The notes under the pieces: model-generated
The model's input: the letters and a program-made list of their open reading frames with translations, nothing else
Databases searched by the model: none
Told to the model about the DNA's origin: nothing
Part shown: positions 17,459-26,571 of the stretch, piece by piece
How positions within the stretch are numbered: position 1 is the stretch's first letter
Layout: each line of letters opens with the position of its first letter
DNA from: Candidatus Corynebacterium avicola
Lineage (GTDB): Bacteria; Actinomycetota; Actinomycetes; Mycobacteriales; Mycobacteriaceae
Length of the DNA stretch: 64,000 nucleotides
Direction of reading: 5' to 3'
NCBI GenBank assembly: GCA_019114135.1
Contig: DXGC01000065.1
Coordinates: 1 to 64,000, forward strand
Translations under genes and position numbers: made by a program

Positions 17459-18016
17459 TCACTCCCGGCGCAACGCGAACATGAACGGGGACTCCATGCC
17501 ACGGAAATCCATGGCCCCGAGCAGGGTGTCCTCGTCCACCGCCCGGAAATGGTCGTTGATCGGCAGAGCGTCGTAGATCATCGTCCCGCTCACCACGCCG
17601 CGGTACTCGACGGCCCGCAACCTCGCGGCAGGACGCTTCGTCGACAGCAGCGGCATCACACGACGCATCACCGCGGCGACCGGCGGCCGGGCGACCAGAG
17701 AGGACGTCTTCGTCAACAACGTCATCGGCACCAGGGCAGGATTCAACGAATACAGACCCCGGGGACCGTCCATGACCAGGGGGTGGGCGTCATCGGCCGA
17801 GACATAGCGCTTGCCGTGCCAGGCGGTGGCCTCCAGCACACCGTCCAACGGGTTTCCGGTGGGGACGCCGGATCCGTGCCAGGAGCCGACCATGTCCTCG
17901 ACCGTCACCGGCGGCAGGGAATCGAAGAACTCCAGCACCGGCGCGGGGCCGGCACTGGCAGCGGAGGCGGTGGTGACGTGCTCGAACTGTTCCAGGGTGG
18001 TGAGAGTGTCCGTCAT
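17459..18016 (-). CDS. GXWXG / DUF4334 domain protein
   Basis: This 185-residue protein of unknown function has the GXWXG domain early on (VEDMVGSWHGSGVPTGNP, about residues 38-55) and the DUF4334 domain at the C-terminus (VEYRGVVSGTMIYDALPINDHFRAVDEDTLLGAMD). Such proteins are common in actinobacteria and fungi; no reaction is established to my knowledge. No signal peptide or membrane segment is seen. TAGGGT at 18025-18030 lies eight bases before the ATG, so the mRNA is probably leaderless. Confidence 0.8.
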   Translation of the reverse strand: MTDTLTTLEQFEHVTTASAASAGPAPVLEFFDSLPPVTVEDMVGSWHGSGVPTGNPLDGVLEATAWHGKRYVSADDAHPLVMDGPRGLYSLNPALVPMTLLTKTSSLVARPPVAAVMRRVMPLLSTKRPAARLRAVEYRGVVSGTMIYDALPINDHFRAVDEDTLLGAMDFRGMESPFMFALRRE

Positions 18017-18110
18017 GTCCGCCGACCCTAGTTGCCCTCCGGCCCCTCTGCCCTGCGATCACGGATCTTGACGGGAACACCGACGATCGTGTTTGGTGGA
18101 GAACATGGGT

Positions 18111-18191
18111 TACATTTTTCTGTAGATCTGGACGCCGCGTCGACTGATGTCCGCGGCGGGTCCTGAGCACACCGGCCTTCTCGCCGGTGTG
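18111..18191 (+). promoter_or_regulatory. Promoter and structured leader of the ABC-F gene
   Basis: TACATT (18111-18116) fits a -10 box. Downstream are two strong hairpins: 18133-18139 with 18152-18158 (seven G+C pairs, 12-base loop), and 18168-18176 with 18183-18191 (nine pairs, 6-base loop). They precede the AGGAG at 18259-18263. Neither hairpin is followed by a T-run. The long leader could be an attenuator, as is usual for antibiotic-resistance ABC-F genes. A 6-codon ATG..TAG frame at 18105-18125 overlaps the -10 and would be transcribed only from a promoter further upstream. Confidence 0.45.
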
Positions 18192-18270
18192 GGTCTCCCC
18201 CATGTTCCGGCTCTTCCTTGGGGAGGAGAGCTGCCTTCCGCGCCGATGTCCGGTGCACAGGAGTTCCATC

Positions 18271-20034
18271 ATGACCAGATCACAGACCATATCCCACTCC
18301 CTTCCCATGCCCGGCCCCATGTGCGGAGTCCGCGACGTCACCGTCCGCTACGCCGACCTCACGGTGTTGGACGCGGTCAGCCTGACGGTGCAGAGCGGTG
18401 ACCGTCTCGCCCTGGTGGGCGACAACGGCTGCGGCAAATCCAGCCTGCTCAAGGTGCTCGCCGGGGCCGTCGAGCCAACGACGGGTGAGCGAAGCGCCGA
18501 TGCCGGGGCGAGCATCGGCGTGGCCGAACAGAACCCGCAGTTCCCGTCGGATGCCACCGTCGGCCACGCCGTCGACCAGCTGTTGGTTGATGTCCGCGGT
18601 CTGCAGGAGGCCATCGGCCAGACCGCCGCCGAGCTCGCCGACGCTGACACAGAAGAGCAGGACGTCCTACTGGAACGCATCGCCCAGCTCACCGACCTCT
18701 TCGAGGCCTCGGGCGGCTACGACGTGGACCACCGGTTGGACGCCGCACTCGAACAGCTCGGTCTCGGCGAACTCGACCGTGACCGCCCCGTCAGCCAGCT
18801 CTCCGGAGGTGAGCGGTCGCGGTTGACCCTGGCCGGCACACTGTCCGCCCGCGCGGACCTGTTGTTGCTCGACGAGCCGACCAACGACCTCGACGTCGCC
18901 GGAATGCGGTGGCTCGAGGAGCAGCTGGACGCACACCGCGGGGCGCTGGTGCTGGTCACCCACGACCGTGACCTGTTGGACCGGTTTGCCCGCGACATCG
19001 TCGAGCTGAGCGACGGTCGGCTGCACCGCTATGGCCACGGCTACCAGGGTTACCTCCGGGCCCGGGAGTCCGAACGTGAGGCGGTCAGGTTGGCACACCG
19101 CCGCTGGCAGGAGGACGTCCACCGCCAGGAGGAGTTGGTGGAGAACAATGCCCGCCGGGGCGCGGCCATCCCACGCAAGGTGGATAAGCCGGGGTTCGGC
19201 CACGGTGCTTTCCGTGCTCGGAGTTCCGACCACGGGGCCACGAGCCGGGTCCGGCAGGCGAAGGCCCGGCTCGAGATGCTCCGGGCGAACCCTGCGCCTC
19301 CACCGCCGGAGCCGTTGGTCTTCACCGCCGGGTTCACGGAAGACAACACTGACACCGCCGACGCCGCTGACACGGTAAAGACCATGTCCACGGAGCGTCC
19401 TCCCCTCGTGTCACTGCAGCCGGGTCTGCTCACCGCCCCCTCGGCAGACACCGCACAGTTGTCCCTGGATTCCGCGGACACGCCGCTGACGATCGGCCCC
19501 AGGGAGAGGTGGCTCGTCACCGGGGCCAACGGCGCAGGCAAGTCGACTCTGCTCAGTGTGCTGGTCGGCGACCATGCCCGCCCAGGGAGCAGGACGATCC
19601 TGGAGGGCCTGCGGATCTCCCAGCTCCGGCAGCACCTCGGGAGCCCCTCGCGGGAGACCGTCGTCGCAGCCTTCGCCGCCCGTACCGGCGGGTATCTCGA
19701 GGACGCACGCGCGCCCCTCGATCGGCTGGGGTTGTTCCGTTCCGAGGACCTCGACCGCCCCCTGGCCGACCTCTCGGTGGGCCAGCAGCGACGCCTCGAG
19801 TTGGCGGTGGCGGTCTCCACCCCGTGCGATCTGTTGTTGCTGGACGAACCGACGAACCACTTCTCCCCCGACCTGGTCGAACAACTGGAGCAGGCGGTGG
19901 CGGAGTTCCCCGGGACGGTGGTGACCGTGACGCACGACCGCCGCTGGATCGCCAAGGTCCGGCGTAGCGGTCGGCATCATTCGATCACCGTGGACTCCGG
20001 TGTGGTCACTCTTCCGGACGCAGACCGTAGGTGA
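18271..20034 (+). CDS. ABC-F family ATPase (ribosome-associated, possible antibiotic protection)
   Basis: This is a soluble 587-residue protein with two ABC ATPase domains and no membrane segment. Domain 1 has Walker A GDNGCGKSS (residues 50-58), signature LSGGERSRL (about 177) and Walker B LLLLDEPTND (about 199). A charged linker region (about 255-390) follows. Domain 2 has GANGAGKST (about 418), LSVGQQRRL (about 503) and LLLLDEPTNH (about 523). This is the ABC-F layout, whose members act on the ribosome. ATG 18271 is set by AGGAG seven bases before it. Signature 2 reads LSVGQ rather than LSGGQ. The linker between the domains carries a short Asp/Ala/Thr-rich insert. Whether it confers resistance cannot be told from sequence. 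Confidence 0.88.
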   Translation: MTRSQTISHSLPMPGPMCGVRDVTVRYADLTVLDAVSLTVQSGDRLALVGDNGCGKSSLLKVLAGAVEPTTGERSADAGASIGVAEQNPQFPSDATVGHAVDQLLVDVRGLQEAIGQTAAELADADTEEQDVLLERIAQLTDLFEASGGYDVDHRLDAALEQLGLGELDRDRPVSQLSGGERSRLTLAGTLSARADLLLLDEPTNDLDVAGMRWLEEQLDAHRGALVLVTHDRDLLDRFARDIVELSDGRLHRYGHGYQGYLRARESEREAVRLAHRRWQEDVHRQEELVENNARRGAAIPRKVDKPGFGHGAFRARSSDHGATSRVRQAKARLEMLRANPAPPPPEPLVFTAGFTEDNTDTADAADTVKTMSTERPPLVSLQPGLLTAPSADTAQLSLDSADTPLTIGPRERWLVTGANGAGKSTLLSVLVGDHARPGSRTILEGLRISQLRQHLGSPSRETVVAAFAARTGGYLEDARAPLDRLGLFRSEDLDRPLADLSVGQQRRLELAVAVSTPCDLLLLDEPTNHFSPDLVEQLEQAVAEFPGTVVTVTHDRRWIAKVRRSGRHHSITVDSGVVTLPDADRR

Positions 20035-20098
20035 GGACCATGTTCTCCTTCGAGGTCTGCGAACTGTTGAGAAGGTGAAGCCGGGTGGTGGGCACGGA

Positions 20099-20572
20099 CT
20101 AGTCGAAGAGGCGGCGTCCTTCCCCGACGACCACCGGGTGCGTGGTCAAGGTCAGTTGGTCGATGAGTCCGGCCAGGAACAGGGTGCGGACGGTGGTGAT
20201 GCCACCGGCGACGGCGATGTGGCCGTCGTTCTCGTCGTCGCCGGACTCGCGGAGGTCACGCACGTACTCCAGTGGGTCGCCGGTGACCAGGGTGCTGTTC
20301 CAGGGCAGGTCCTCCGGAAGAGTTGAGGAGATCACGTGCTTGCGGATCGGATTGACCCACTGGGCGAAGGGGTCGCCGGAGTCCTGGGCGGGCCAGTAGT
20401 CCTTCCATTCGTTCCACAGGGTGGTACCGAAGATGACGTCGGTGACCGGGGCGAGGTGGGTGTTCATGCTGAGGCCTTCCTCCTCCCCGAAGTTGTCGAA
20501 CTGCCACAGGTGCGGCTCCGCGACGACCCCGTTGAGGGAGTGGAAGAGGTGGGCGATGGTGGTGCGACTCAT
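20099..20572 (-). CDS. RibD-C / dihydrofolate-reductase-like family protein
   Basis: This 157-residue protein resembles the C-terminal reductase domain of RibD, which shares the dihydrofolate reductase fold. It has an N-terminal strand and helix (IAHLFHSLNGVVAEPHLWQF), the middle IFGTTLWNEWKDYWP and the NADPH-loop-like GHIAVAGGITTVRTLFLAGLIDQL near the C-terminus. True dihydrofolate reductase catalytic features are not obvious. ATG 20570-20572 has AAAGGA seven bases upstream. It lies downstream of an ECF sigma factor gene on the same strand, so the two may belong to one regulon. Substrate unknown. Confidence 0.78.
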   Translation of the reverse strand: MSRTTIAHLFHSLNGVVAEPHLWQFDNFGEEEGLSMNTHLAPVTDVIFGTTLWNEWKDYWPAQDSGDPFAQWVNPIRKHVISSTLPEDLPWNSTLVTGDPLEYVRDLRESGDDENDGHIAVAGGITTVRTLFLAGLIDQLTLTTHPVVVGEGRRLFD

Positions 20573-20655
20573 GATGTCGTCCTTTCCGTGTCTACTGATG
20601 TCGATTGACGGCAACGGTTGCTGTCACCGGATAAGACGACGGGCAGAGCCGAAAC

Positions 20656-21588
20656 TCATCGGTCCAGACGGAGATCGTCAAAAACCCGCGTGTCCATGAA
20701 GTGGGTGATCGAGGTGATCCGCCCGTCCCGTGCCCCCAGGACATGCAGCGCAAAGGGTTTCCCCTGGTGGAAGACTGCGACCGCATTTTCACCGTTGACG
20801 CTGGTGGGGATGACCTCCGATCCCCGGCACACCTGCCCCGGGCCGCGCCACCAGGCCTCGATGTCCCCGCGTCCCCGGAACCACAAGGTGTACGGCGGCA
20901 TGGAGAACAGCGCGTCCTCGGTGAGCAGCTCGACGAGGCGGTCGACGTCGTAGGCACTGAACGCCGAGACGTAGTTGAACAGCAACCGCTGGTCGACAGC
21001 CTCGTCGGTGGCCACGGCATCCTGCACTGCCACTGCGTCCTGCCGGTCACGCATGGTGGTCCTGGCACGCGCCAAAGCCGAGTTCACCGAAGCCACCGAA
21101 GAGTCCAGCAGGTCGGCGGTCTCCGCCGCCGACCAGGCCAGGACGTCCCGCAGGATCAGCACCACCCGCTGGCGCGGTGGCAGGGACTGCAACGCGGTGA
21201 CGAAGGCCAACCGCACGGTCTCCCGCTGCACGGTGGTCTCGGCCGGGTCGTCCAGCAGCCGGTGTCCGGCGATCGGGGTGACCCAGGTGGCCTCGTCCGC
21301 CGTCGACAGCTTCTCGCCACTGGTGGGGACGTGACCGGGGTCGTTGACGTCCATCGGCAGGCAACGGCGCTGGCAGGCCTTCGCCATGTCCAGGCAGATG
21401 TTGGTGGCGATGGCGTAGAGCCAGCGGCGTAGGGAGGAGCGTCCCTCGAAGCCTCCGCTGTTGCGCCAAGCCCGGACGAAAGTCTCCTGGACGGCGTCCT
21501 CGGCCTCGTCGATGGAGGCGAAGAAGCGGTAGCAGTACACGATCAGTTCGCCACGGAAGGACTCCACCTCCAGCTCGGAGACCGTCAT
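20656..21588 (-). CDS. ECF sigma factor with C-terminal SnoaL-like domain (SigG-type)
   Basis: This 310-residue protein carries sigma region 2 (about residues 8-75: IVYCYRFFASIDEAEDAVQETFVRAWRN..LRRWLYAIATNICLDM), sigma region 4 (about 130-185: LPPRQRVVLILRDVLAWSAAETADLLDSSVASVNSALARAR) and a C-terminal SnoaL-like fold (about 200-305) ending in FALHVLGARDGRITSITHFMD. It matches the SigG/TIGR02960-like sigma factors, which have this C-terminal domain in place of a separate anti-sigma factor. Its ATG overlaps the stop of the membrane protein gene upstream (ATGA), so those two are coupled. The signal sensed is unknown. Confidence 0.85.
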   Translation of the reverse strand: MTVSELEVESFRGELIVYCYRFFASIDEAEDAVQETFVRAWRNSGGFEGRSSLRRWLYAIATNICLDMAKACQRRCLPMDVNDPGHVPTSGEKLSTADEATWVTPIAGHRLLDDPAETTVQRETVRLAFVTALQSLPPRQRVVLILRDVLAWSAAETADLLDSSVASVNSALARARTTMRDRQDAVAVQDAVATDEAVDQRLLFNYVSAFSAYDVDRLVELLTEDALFSMPPYTLWFRGRGDIEAWWRGPGQVCRGSEVIPTSVNGENAVAVFHQGKPFALHVLGARDGRITSITHFMDTRVFDDLRLDR

Positions 21589-22082
21589 CGGGACCGCCTC
21601 CGGCCGAGTAGAAGTCCCGCCACCAGGGCGATGCCCCAGACCAGGAACAACGGGTCCCACAGCCAGGCGTGGCCAATCATCCCGTCCCTGTCGTAGCCGC
21701 CGTCGGGCTCCAGGATCCCGCTGAGGACGAGGTTGCCGGAGACGGTGTTGACCCCGCCCCACAGGATGAGCAGGATGCCTCCGGCCCAGCTGATGCCCCG
21801 GATGATTCGGCGCAGTAGTCCAGGAAGCCAGCCGCCCTGCGGTGTCAGCAGGAGCAGCGGGATGACGGCGGCGGCGATCTTCACCAGCCCGACGGGGACC
21901 AGGAGGATCGCATTGTCCTCCCAGATCTCCACCAGATCCGCCCCCAGTGTCTCCACCAGCCAGGAGCCGCCTATCCCCCAGTAGAGGCTGAACGCACCGT
22001 GGACCACCCCGGCCACGGCAGCGATGACGAAGGCTGTGGCCGCCTGCTTGGACCTGACTCTCTCGGAGGTCATGCCGTCCAC
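21585..22082 (-). CDS. DUF3995-like small membrane protein
   Basis: This protein of 165 residues has four hydrophobic segments (about residues 15-35, 58-80, 90-112 and 138-160) and short arginine-rich ends. It resembles DUF3995 proteins, for which no function is known. It is the first gene of a two-gene unit with the ECF sigma factor. GATAAT lies eight bases before the GTG at 22080-22082, so a leaderless start there is plausible. An ATG at 22071-22073, three codons in, is the alternative. A membrane partner encoded directly before a sigma factor might feed it a signal, but that is a guess. Confidence 0.75.
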   Translation of the reverse strand: MDGMTSERVRSKQAATAFVIAAVAGVVHGAFSLYWGIGGSWLVETLGADLVEIWEDNAILLVPVGLVKIAAAVIPLLLLTPQGGWLPGLLRRIIRGISWAGGILLILWGGVNTVSGNLVLSGILEPDGGYDRDGMIGHAWLWDPLFLVWGIALVAGLLLGRRRSR

Positions 22083-22134
22083 GCTAGCGGATTATCTCGG
22101 CGACAAAAGGAAAACGCAGTCGCAGCGACCGCGA

Positions 22135-23733
22135 CTAGTGCGCGAAGTGACGCTCACCGGTGAGGTACATGGTGACCCCTGCCTTCAGCGCAGCGTCGAT
22201 GACCTCCTGGTCGCGCACGGAACCACCGGGCTGGACCACGGCGCGCACGCCGGCCTCGGCCAGGGTCTCGAAACCGTCGGCGAAGGGGAAGAAGGCGTCG
22301 GAGGCAGCCACGGCCCCCTCCGAGCGCTTCTCGTCACCGGCGAGGGTGTTGGCCCGCTCCACGGCGATCTTCGCGGAGTCCACACGGTTGACCTGTCCCA
22401 TGCCGACACCGACGGTCGCGCAGTCCTTGGTCAGCAGGATGGCGTTGGACTTCACGGCACGCACGGTGCGCCAGGCGAACTCGAGCTCGGCGAGGGTGGC
22501 CTCGTCGGCGGCATCGCCGGCGGCCAGGGTCCAGTTCGCCGGGTCGTCGCCGTTGGCGTCGACCAGGTCGCGCTCCTGGACCAGCAGGCCACCGGAGATC
22601 TCGCGGCGCTCCACGGCGCCCTCCTTCTCCGGTGGGGTGGTCTGCAGGATGCGGATGTTCTTCTTCTTGCTCAGCACCTCGACAGCACCGTCCTCGTAAT
22701 CCGGGGCAACGATGACCTCGGTGAAGATGCCGGCGACCTGCTCTGCGAGTTCGACGGACACCGGACGATTCACGGCGATCACACCGCCGTAGGCGGAGAC
22801 CGGGTCGCAGGCGTGGGCGGCACGGTGGGCGGCGGCGACGTCATCGGCGACGGCGATGCCACAGGGGTTTGCGTGCTTGATGATCGAGACGCAGGGACGC
22901 TCGTGGTCCCAGGCGGCACGCCAGGCGGCGTCGGCGTCGGTGTAGTTGTTGTAGCTCATGGCCTTGCCGTGGAACTGCTCGGCGTTGGCCAGGCCACCCT
23001 CCTGACCCGGGGTGGTGTAGACCGCGGCGGCCTGGTGCGGGTTCTCGCCGTAGCGCAGGGTGTGCACGCGGTCGTGGGACGAACCGATCCACTCCGGGAA
23101 CTTCTCCACTTCTGCACCAGCCTCGGCATCGGCTGCTGCGAGCTGCTCGGTCATCCAGGTGGCCACGGCGACGTCGTAGGACGCGGTGTGGCGGAAGGCC
23201 TCGGTGGCCAGGCGGGTGCGGGCGTTGCGGGTGAAGCCACCGTCCTTCACGGCGGTGAGCACGTCACCGTAGGTCTCCGGGTTGGTGACCACGGCGACGG
23301 AGGGGTGGTTCTTCGCGGCCGCGCGCACCATCGAGGGGCCGCCGATGTCGATCTGCTCGACGCAGGCGTCGAAGTCCGCGCCGGAGGCCACGGTGTCGGT
23401 GAAGGGGTACAGGTTCACCACGACCAGGTCGAAGGGGTCCACACCCAGGTCCTTGAGCTGGGTGAGGTGGTCGTCCTTGCGGGTGTCGGCGAGGATGCCG
23501 GCGTGCACGCGCGGGTGCAGGGTCTTCACGCGTCCCTCGAGGCACTCGGGGAAGCCGGTGAGCTCCTCGACGCGGATGACCGGGACACCGGCGTCGGCGA
23601 TCTTGGCGGCGGTGGATCCGGTGGACACGATCTCCACACCGGCGGCGTTCAGACCCTGGGCGAGATCCTCGAGGCCGGTCTTGTCGTAGACGCTGATCAG
23701 AGCGCGGCGGATGGGGCGGGTGGTTTCAGTCAT
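22135..23733 (-). CDS. purH: Bifunctional AICAR formyltransferase / IMP cyclohydrolase
   Basis: PurH carries out the last two steps of IMP synthesis: formylation of AICAR by 10-formyl-tetrahydrofolate and ring closure. The 532-residue protein has the N-terminal MGS-like cyclohydrolase domain ([19 protein letters not shown], then STGSTAAKI) and the C-terminal transformylase domain with [15 protein letters not shown] and the ending [31 protein letters not shown]. Its ATG lies inside the end of purN (8-base overlap), so the two are coupled. Length matches the family. Confidence 0.97.
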   Translation of the reverse strand: MTETTRPIRRALISVYDKTGLEDLAQGLNAAGVEIVSTGSTAAKIADAGVPVIRVEELTGFPECLEGRVKTLHPRVHAGILADTRKDDHLTQLKDLGVDPFDLVVVNLYPFTDTVASGADFDACVEQIDIGGPSMVRAAAKNHPSVAVVTNPETYGDVLTAVKDGGFTRNARTRLATEAFRHTASYDVAVATWMTEQLAAADAEAGAEVEKFPEWIGSSHDRVHTLRYGENPHQAAAVYTTPGQEGGLANAEQFHGKAMSYNNYTDADAAWRAAWDHERPCVSIIKHANPCGIAVADDVAAAHRAAHACDPVSAYGGVIAVNRPVSVELAEQVAGIFTEVIVAPDYEDGAVEVLSKKKNIRILQTTPPEKEGAVERREISGGLLVQERDLVDANGDDPANWTLAAGDAADEATLAELEFAWRTVRAVKSNAILLTKDCATVGVGMGQVNRVDSAKIAVERANTLAGDEKRSEGAVAASDAFFPFADGFETLAEAGVRAVVQPGGSVRDQEVIDAALKAGVTMYLTGERHFAH

Positions 23734-24397
23734 TGATCCAGGCCTTTCGTCCTTCGATGGTGTAGCCGTTGTCGGCCGTGCGGTGGAGCACGTCGACGAT
23801 CAGTGCCCTTTCCACCGTCTTGATCCGTTCATGGAGCGTATCCACTGTGTCCCCCCGCTGGACGGGCACCGCCCGCTGCGCGAGGATCGGGCCGGTGTCC
23901 ACCCCGTCGTCGACGACGTGGACGGTCGATCCGGTGAGTGACACCCCGTACTCCAGCGCATCCTCCACGGCGTGCGCCCCGGCGAAGGCCGGGAGCAGTG
24001 CCGGGTGGGTGTTGATGATGCGTCCGGAAAACCGGGCGATGACCGCGGGGCCGATGATCCGCATGAACCCCGCGCTCACGATGATGTCCGGGGTGTACTC
24101 CGCGAGGGCCTCCAGCAGACGCTGGTTCCAGGCGTCCCGGTCGTAGCCGGCGACGCGCTGCGGGTTGTATTCGACGAGGACGCCGGGGATCCCGGCATCC
24201 CCCGCCCGGTCCAGCGCTGCACAGGGGCGGTCGGCGCCGACGGCGACGATCTCCACACTGTCCCCGAGGTCGTCGATCATCGCCTGCAGCAGTGTTCCGG
24301 CACCGGACGCCAGGACGACGACCCGTAGAGGGTGGGACGCCGCGACGACCGCGTGCGTCACCGACGCGTGGGCTGCAGAGGACTCGGACTCACTCAC
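23726..24397 (-). CDS. purN: Phosphoribosylglycinamide formyltransferase
   Basis: PurN formylates GAR with 10-formyl-tetrahydrofolate in purine synthesis. The 223-residue protein shows [20 protein letters not shown] near the N-terminus and the active-site stretch [22 protein letters not shown] with the catalytic His, followed by [13 protein letters not shown] with the conserved Asp. An N-terminal extension of about 24 residues precedes the first strand. The start is GTG 24395-24397, with no clear ribosome binding site but a TAAGCT eight bases before it. It lies 11 bases after the perM-like gene, the same order as Rv0955-Rv0956-Rv0957 in M. tuberculosis. Confidence 0.95.
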   Translation of the reverse strand: MSESESSAAHASVTHAVVAASHPLRVVVLASGAGTLLQAMIDDLGDSVEIVAVGADRPCAALDRAGDAGIPGVLVEYNPQRVAGYDRDAWNQRLLEALAEYTPDIIVSAGFMRIIGPAVIARFSGRIINTHPALLPAFAGAHAVEDALEYGVSLTGSTVHVVDDGVDTGPILAQRAVPVQRGDTVDTLHERIKTVERALIVDVLHRTADNGYTIEGRKAWIND

Positions 24398-24408
24398 GGC
24401 AACCCAGC

Positions 24409-26271
24409 TTACTTCCTCGGTTCCTCGTCGGTGCCTTCGGTGTCGTCATCCTCCCCGGAGTCCTCCCCCTCCTCGGTCTCCGGGGCGGAAGAATCGGGGT
24501 TCACAGACTCTTCTGCGTCGTCGTCTTCGTCGTCTTCGTCATCTTCGGTGTCGTCGGCTTCATCGGCGGCAGGAACTTCGGCGGCAGAGTCTTCTTCCTC
24601 TTCTTCTGCCTCGACCTCTGGGTCCTCTGCGACCTCTGTGTCCTCTGCACCGTCTGCAGAATCGACCTCGTCCGCCTCAGCGTCGCTGGTCTCCTCAGAC
24701 TCCTCAGACTCCTCGGCCGCATCGTCCACGTCGGTGACGTCGGTTGCGTCTTCAGTGTCGTCCGCGTCCTCGAACTCGGCTTCCGCGGCCGCAGCCGCCT
24801 CAGCTTCTGCAGCCGCTTCAGCCTCAGCGGCCTCCTGCTCGGCAGCGGTCTCCGTGACCCGCTGCCCGGCCCGGACGGCCCAGAAGAACACCACGGCCGC
24901 GGGAACGACGATCCAGCACAGGTACAGCAGCGGGGTCAGCCACAGCAGCGGTCCGACGGACCCGTAGTAGCCCAGCGTCCCGCCGGCCGCCCAGCTCACC
25001 AGCAGGCCCAGCACGGCGGCGAATGCGCCCGCCCCCAGCGCTGTGAACACAGGCGCCTCGACGAAGGTGCGTCCCTTGATGAAGCGGTAGACCGTGAACA
25101 CCGCGATGCCCACCGGCACCACCAGCAGGACCTCACCGAACGGCAGGTCACTGTTCGGCATACCAGCCAGGACCGGCAACGGGGGCAGGTTCGCGTTCGT
25201 CACCGCGAACAATGACGCCGAGGCGTCCCCGATGCCCATCTCGCTACCCAGCAGCACTGCGGCACCACCGGCCGCCAGGTTCGGCAGGTAGAGAATACTG
25301 AGAAGGGTCAGACCGATGCGTCCGCCGAGATCCGGGGCGATCGAGTAGGCGTCTGCGACAGCACCGATATTAAGGAGGAGCTGCAGCAGCACCGCCACGA
25401 GGCCAGCCAGCAGCATCCACCGCACGAAACTGCCGGCCAGACGAGCCGCCTCCACCGGCCAGGTGGGGGCACCGCGGCGCAGCAGCAGGGCGCGCCACAC
25501 CTTCGGCCCCAGACCGATGATGAACGTGACAGCGTGCAGCACCACAGTGATACCCAATGCCACGAGGATGTTCGGGGGCGCGACGTCGTAGACCTTCGAG
25601 GCGTCCCACAGCACCAGCCATGCCAGGGCGGTGAGCAGCACCGGCACCAGGACCGAGAGCACGCCGAAGACCCTGATGTTGCGCACCGTGATCTGCGTGC
25701 CACAAGCCGACCGCACCCGTCGGGCATGGAAGAGGACGATGAGCGCCGCGGGCAGCAGCGGGGCGACACCCAGCTCCGCCCCGGTGAAGTTCACCGGCGC
25801 GAGGTTCGCCAACATCCAGAAGGAGCCGACCATCGCAGGCACGGCCGCGAAGGTCCCGCCGATGCCGATGATCACGGCGACGGCGATAGCCACCGCGAGA
25901 GTGATGGCGTGGTTGACCAGGACGACAGGGGCGAAGCGTCGGACGTGCTCTCCCCATACTCCCCACCACTGCGCGAACTTCCCCTTCACGCCGGAGCCGC
26001 CGGAACGGCCTGCGCCGCCCCGGGCGTCCGTCGCAGGACGCTGCGATGCCTCGGTCCGTGACCTCGGCGGCGTCCCGTGCGAACCGGCGACGAAACGCTC
26101 GCCGGCGTTTACGCTGCGGTCACCGCGCACACCACGCTCGCTGCGCTCATTACGCTCCCGGGAGCTTGCGGCACGAGCGGCGTCACGGCGACGACGAGCC
26201 TCCGGACCACGGCTGGTCCGCTGAGTGCTCCGCTGTCGACGTGGGGTCGGTCGCTGGGATTCATTACTCAC
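24409..26271 (-). CDS. PerM-like (DUF6350) integral membrane protein with long acidic tail
   Basis: This protein of about 620 residues has three parts: a basic, disordered N-terminus (about 100 residues rich in Arg/Ser), a membrane region with about ten hydrophobic segments, and a C-terminal tail of about 150 residues made mostly of Glu, Asp and Ala. It matches the DUF6350 family and the position of M. tuberculosis Rv0955 (PerM), linked to cell division and persistence. The start is uncertain: GTG 26269-26271 sits seven bases after CACAAT (leaderless), and an in-frame ATG is at 26278-26280. The tail length is unusual and its role unknown. Confidence 0.82.
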   Translation of the reverse strand: MSNESQRPTPRRQRSTQRTSRGPEARRRRDAARAASSRERNERSERGVRGDRSVNAGERFVAGSHGTPPRSRTEASQRPATDARGGAGRSGGSGVKGKFAQWWGVWGEHVRRFAPVVLVNHAITLAVAIAVAVIIGIGGTFAAVPAMVGSFWMLANLAPVNFTGAELGVAPLLPAALIVLFHARRVRSACGTQITVRNIRVFGVLSVLVPVLLTALAWLVLWDASKVYDVAPPNILVALGITVVLHAVTFIIGLGPKVWRALLLRRGAPTWPVEAARLAGSFVRWMLLAGLVAVLLQLLLNIGAVADAYSIAPDLGGRIGLTLLSILYLPNLAAGGAAVLLGSEMGIGDASASLFAVTNANLPPLPVLAGMPNSDLPFGEVLLVVPVGIAVFTVYRFIKGRTFVEAPVFTALGAGAFAAVLGLLVSWAAGGTLGYYGSVGPLLWLTPLLYLCWIVVPAAVVFFWAVRAGQRVTETAAEQEAAEAEAAAEAEAAAAAEAEFEDADDTEDATDVTDVDDAAEESEESEETSDAEADEVDSADGAEDTEVAEDPEVEAEEEEEDSAAEVPAADEADDTEDDEDDEDDDAEESVNPDSSAPETEEGEDSGEDDDTEGTDEEPRK

Positions 26272-26382
26272 CTGTCCCATTGTGCATAAGGTGCATGGCT
26301 GAGCGGGGTAGCCCACGCCGGACGGGAGCGTTACATCGGCCCCACCCCCGACACACGAGTCACATACTGGCCGTGACCTCGC

Positions 26383-26512
26383 CGTTATCAACGTGACACC
26401 CTACCGTGACCCCCCACTCCCCCCTCGGGGACCTATACGAAATCGTGATCTTTTAACCATTTGGCTTGATCAGGGCCCTGTCTGCCGATAGAGTTGCCAC
26501 TCGTTGATAACG
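26383..26512. promoter_or_regulatory. M23 peptidase promoter with two inverted CGTTATCAACG sites
   Basis: TTGATC (26466-26471), a 17-base spacer and TAGAGT (26489-26494) form a clear promoter for the M23 gene, with a leader of about 70 bases. CGTTATCAACG at 26383-26393 recurs inverted as CGTTGATAACG at 26502-26512, on the predicted transcription start. GTGAC also occurs at 26373, 26393 and 26406. No protein is known to me for these sites. Confidence 0.5.
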
Positions 26513-26571
26513 ATAAGGTCACGGACTGAGACCGAACAGTTACAGAAGCACCAAAGAGAGGGAAACAGAGA

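Noticed and set aside
18105..18125. Six-codon frame MGYIFL as an annotated leader peptide gene
   Set aside because: It overlaps the best -10 box and its ribosome binding site is only three bases away; kept only as a hypothesis in the findings.
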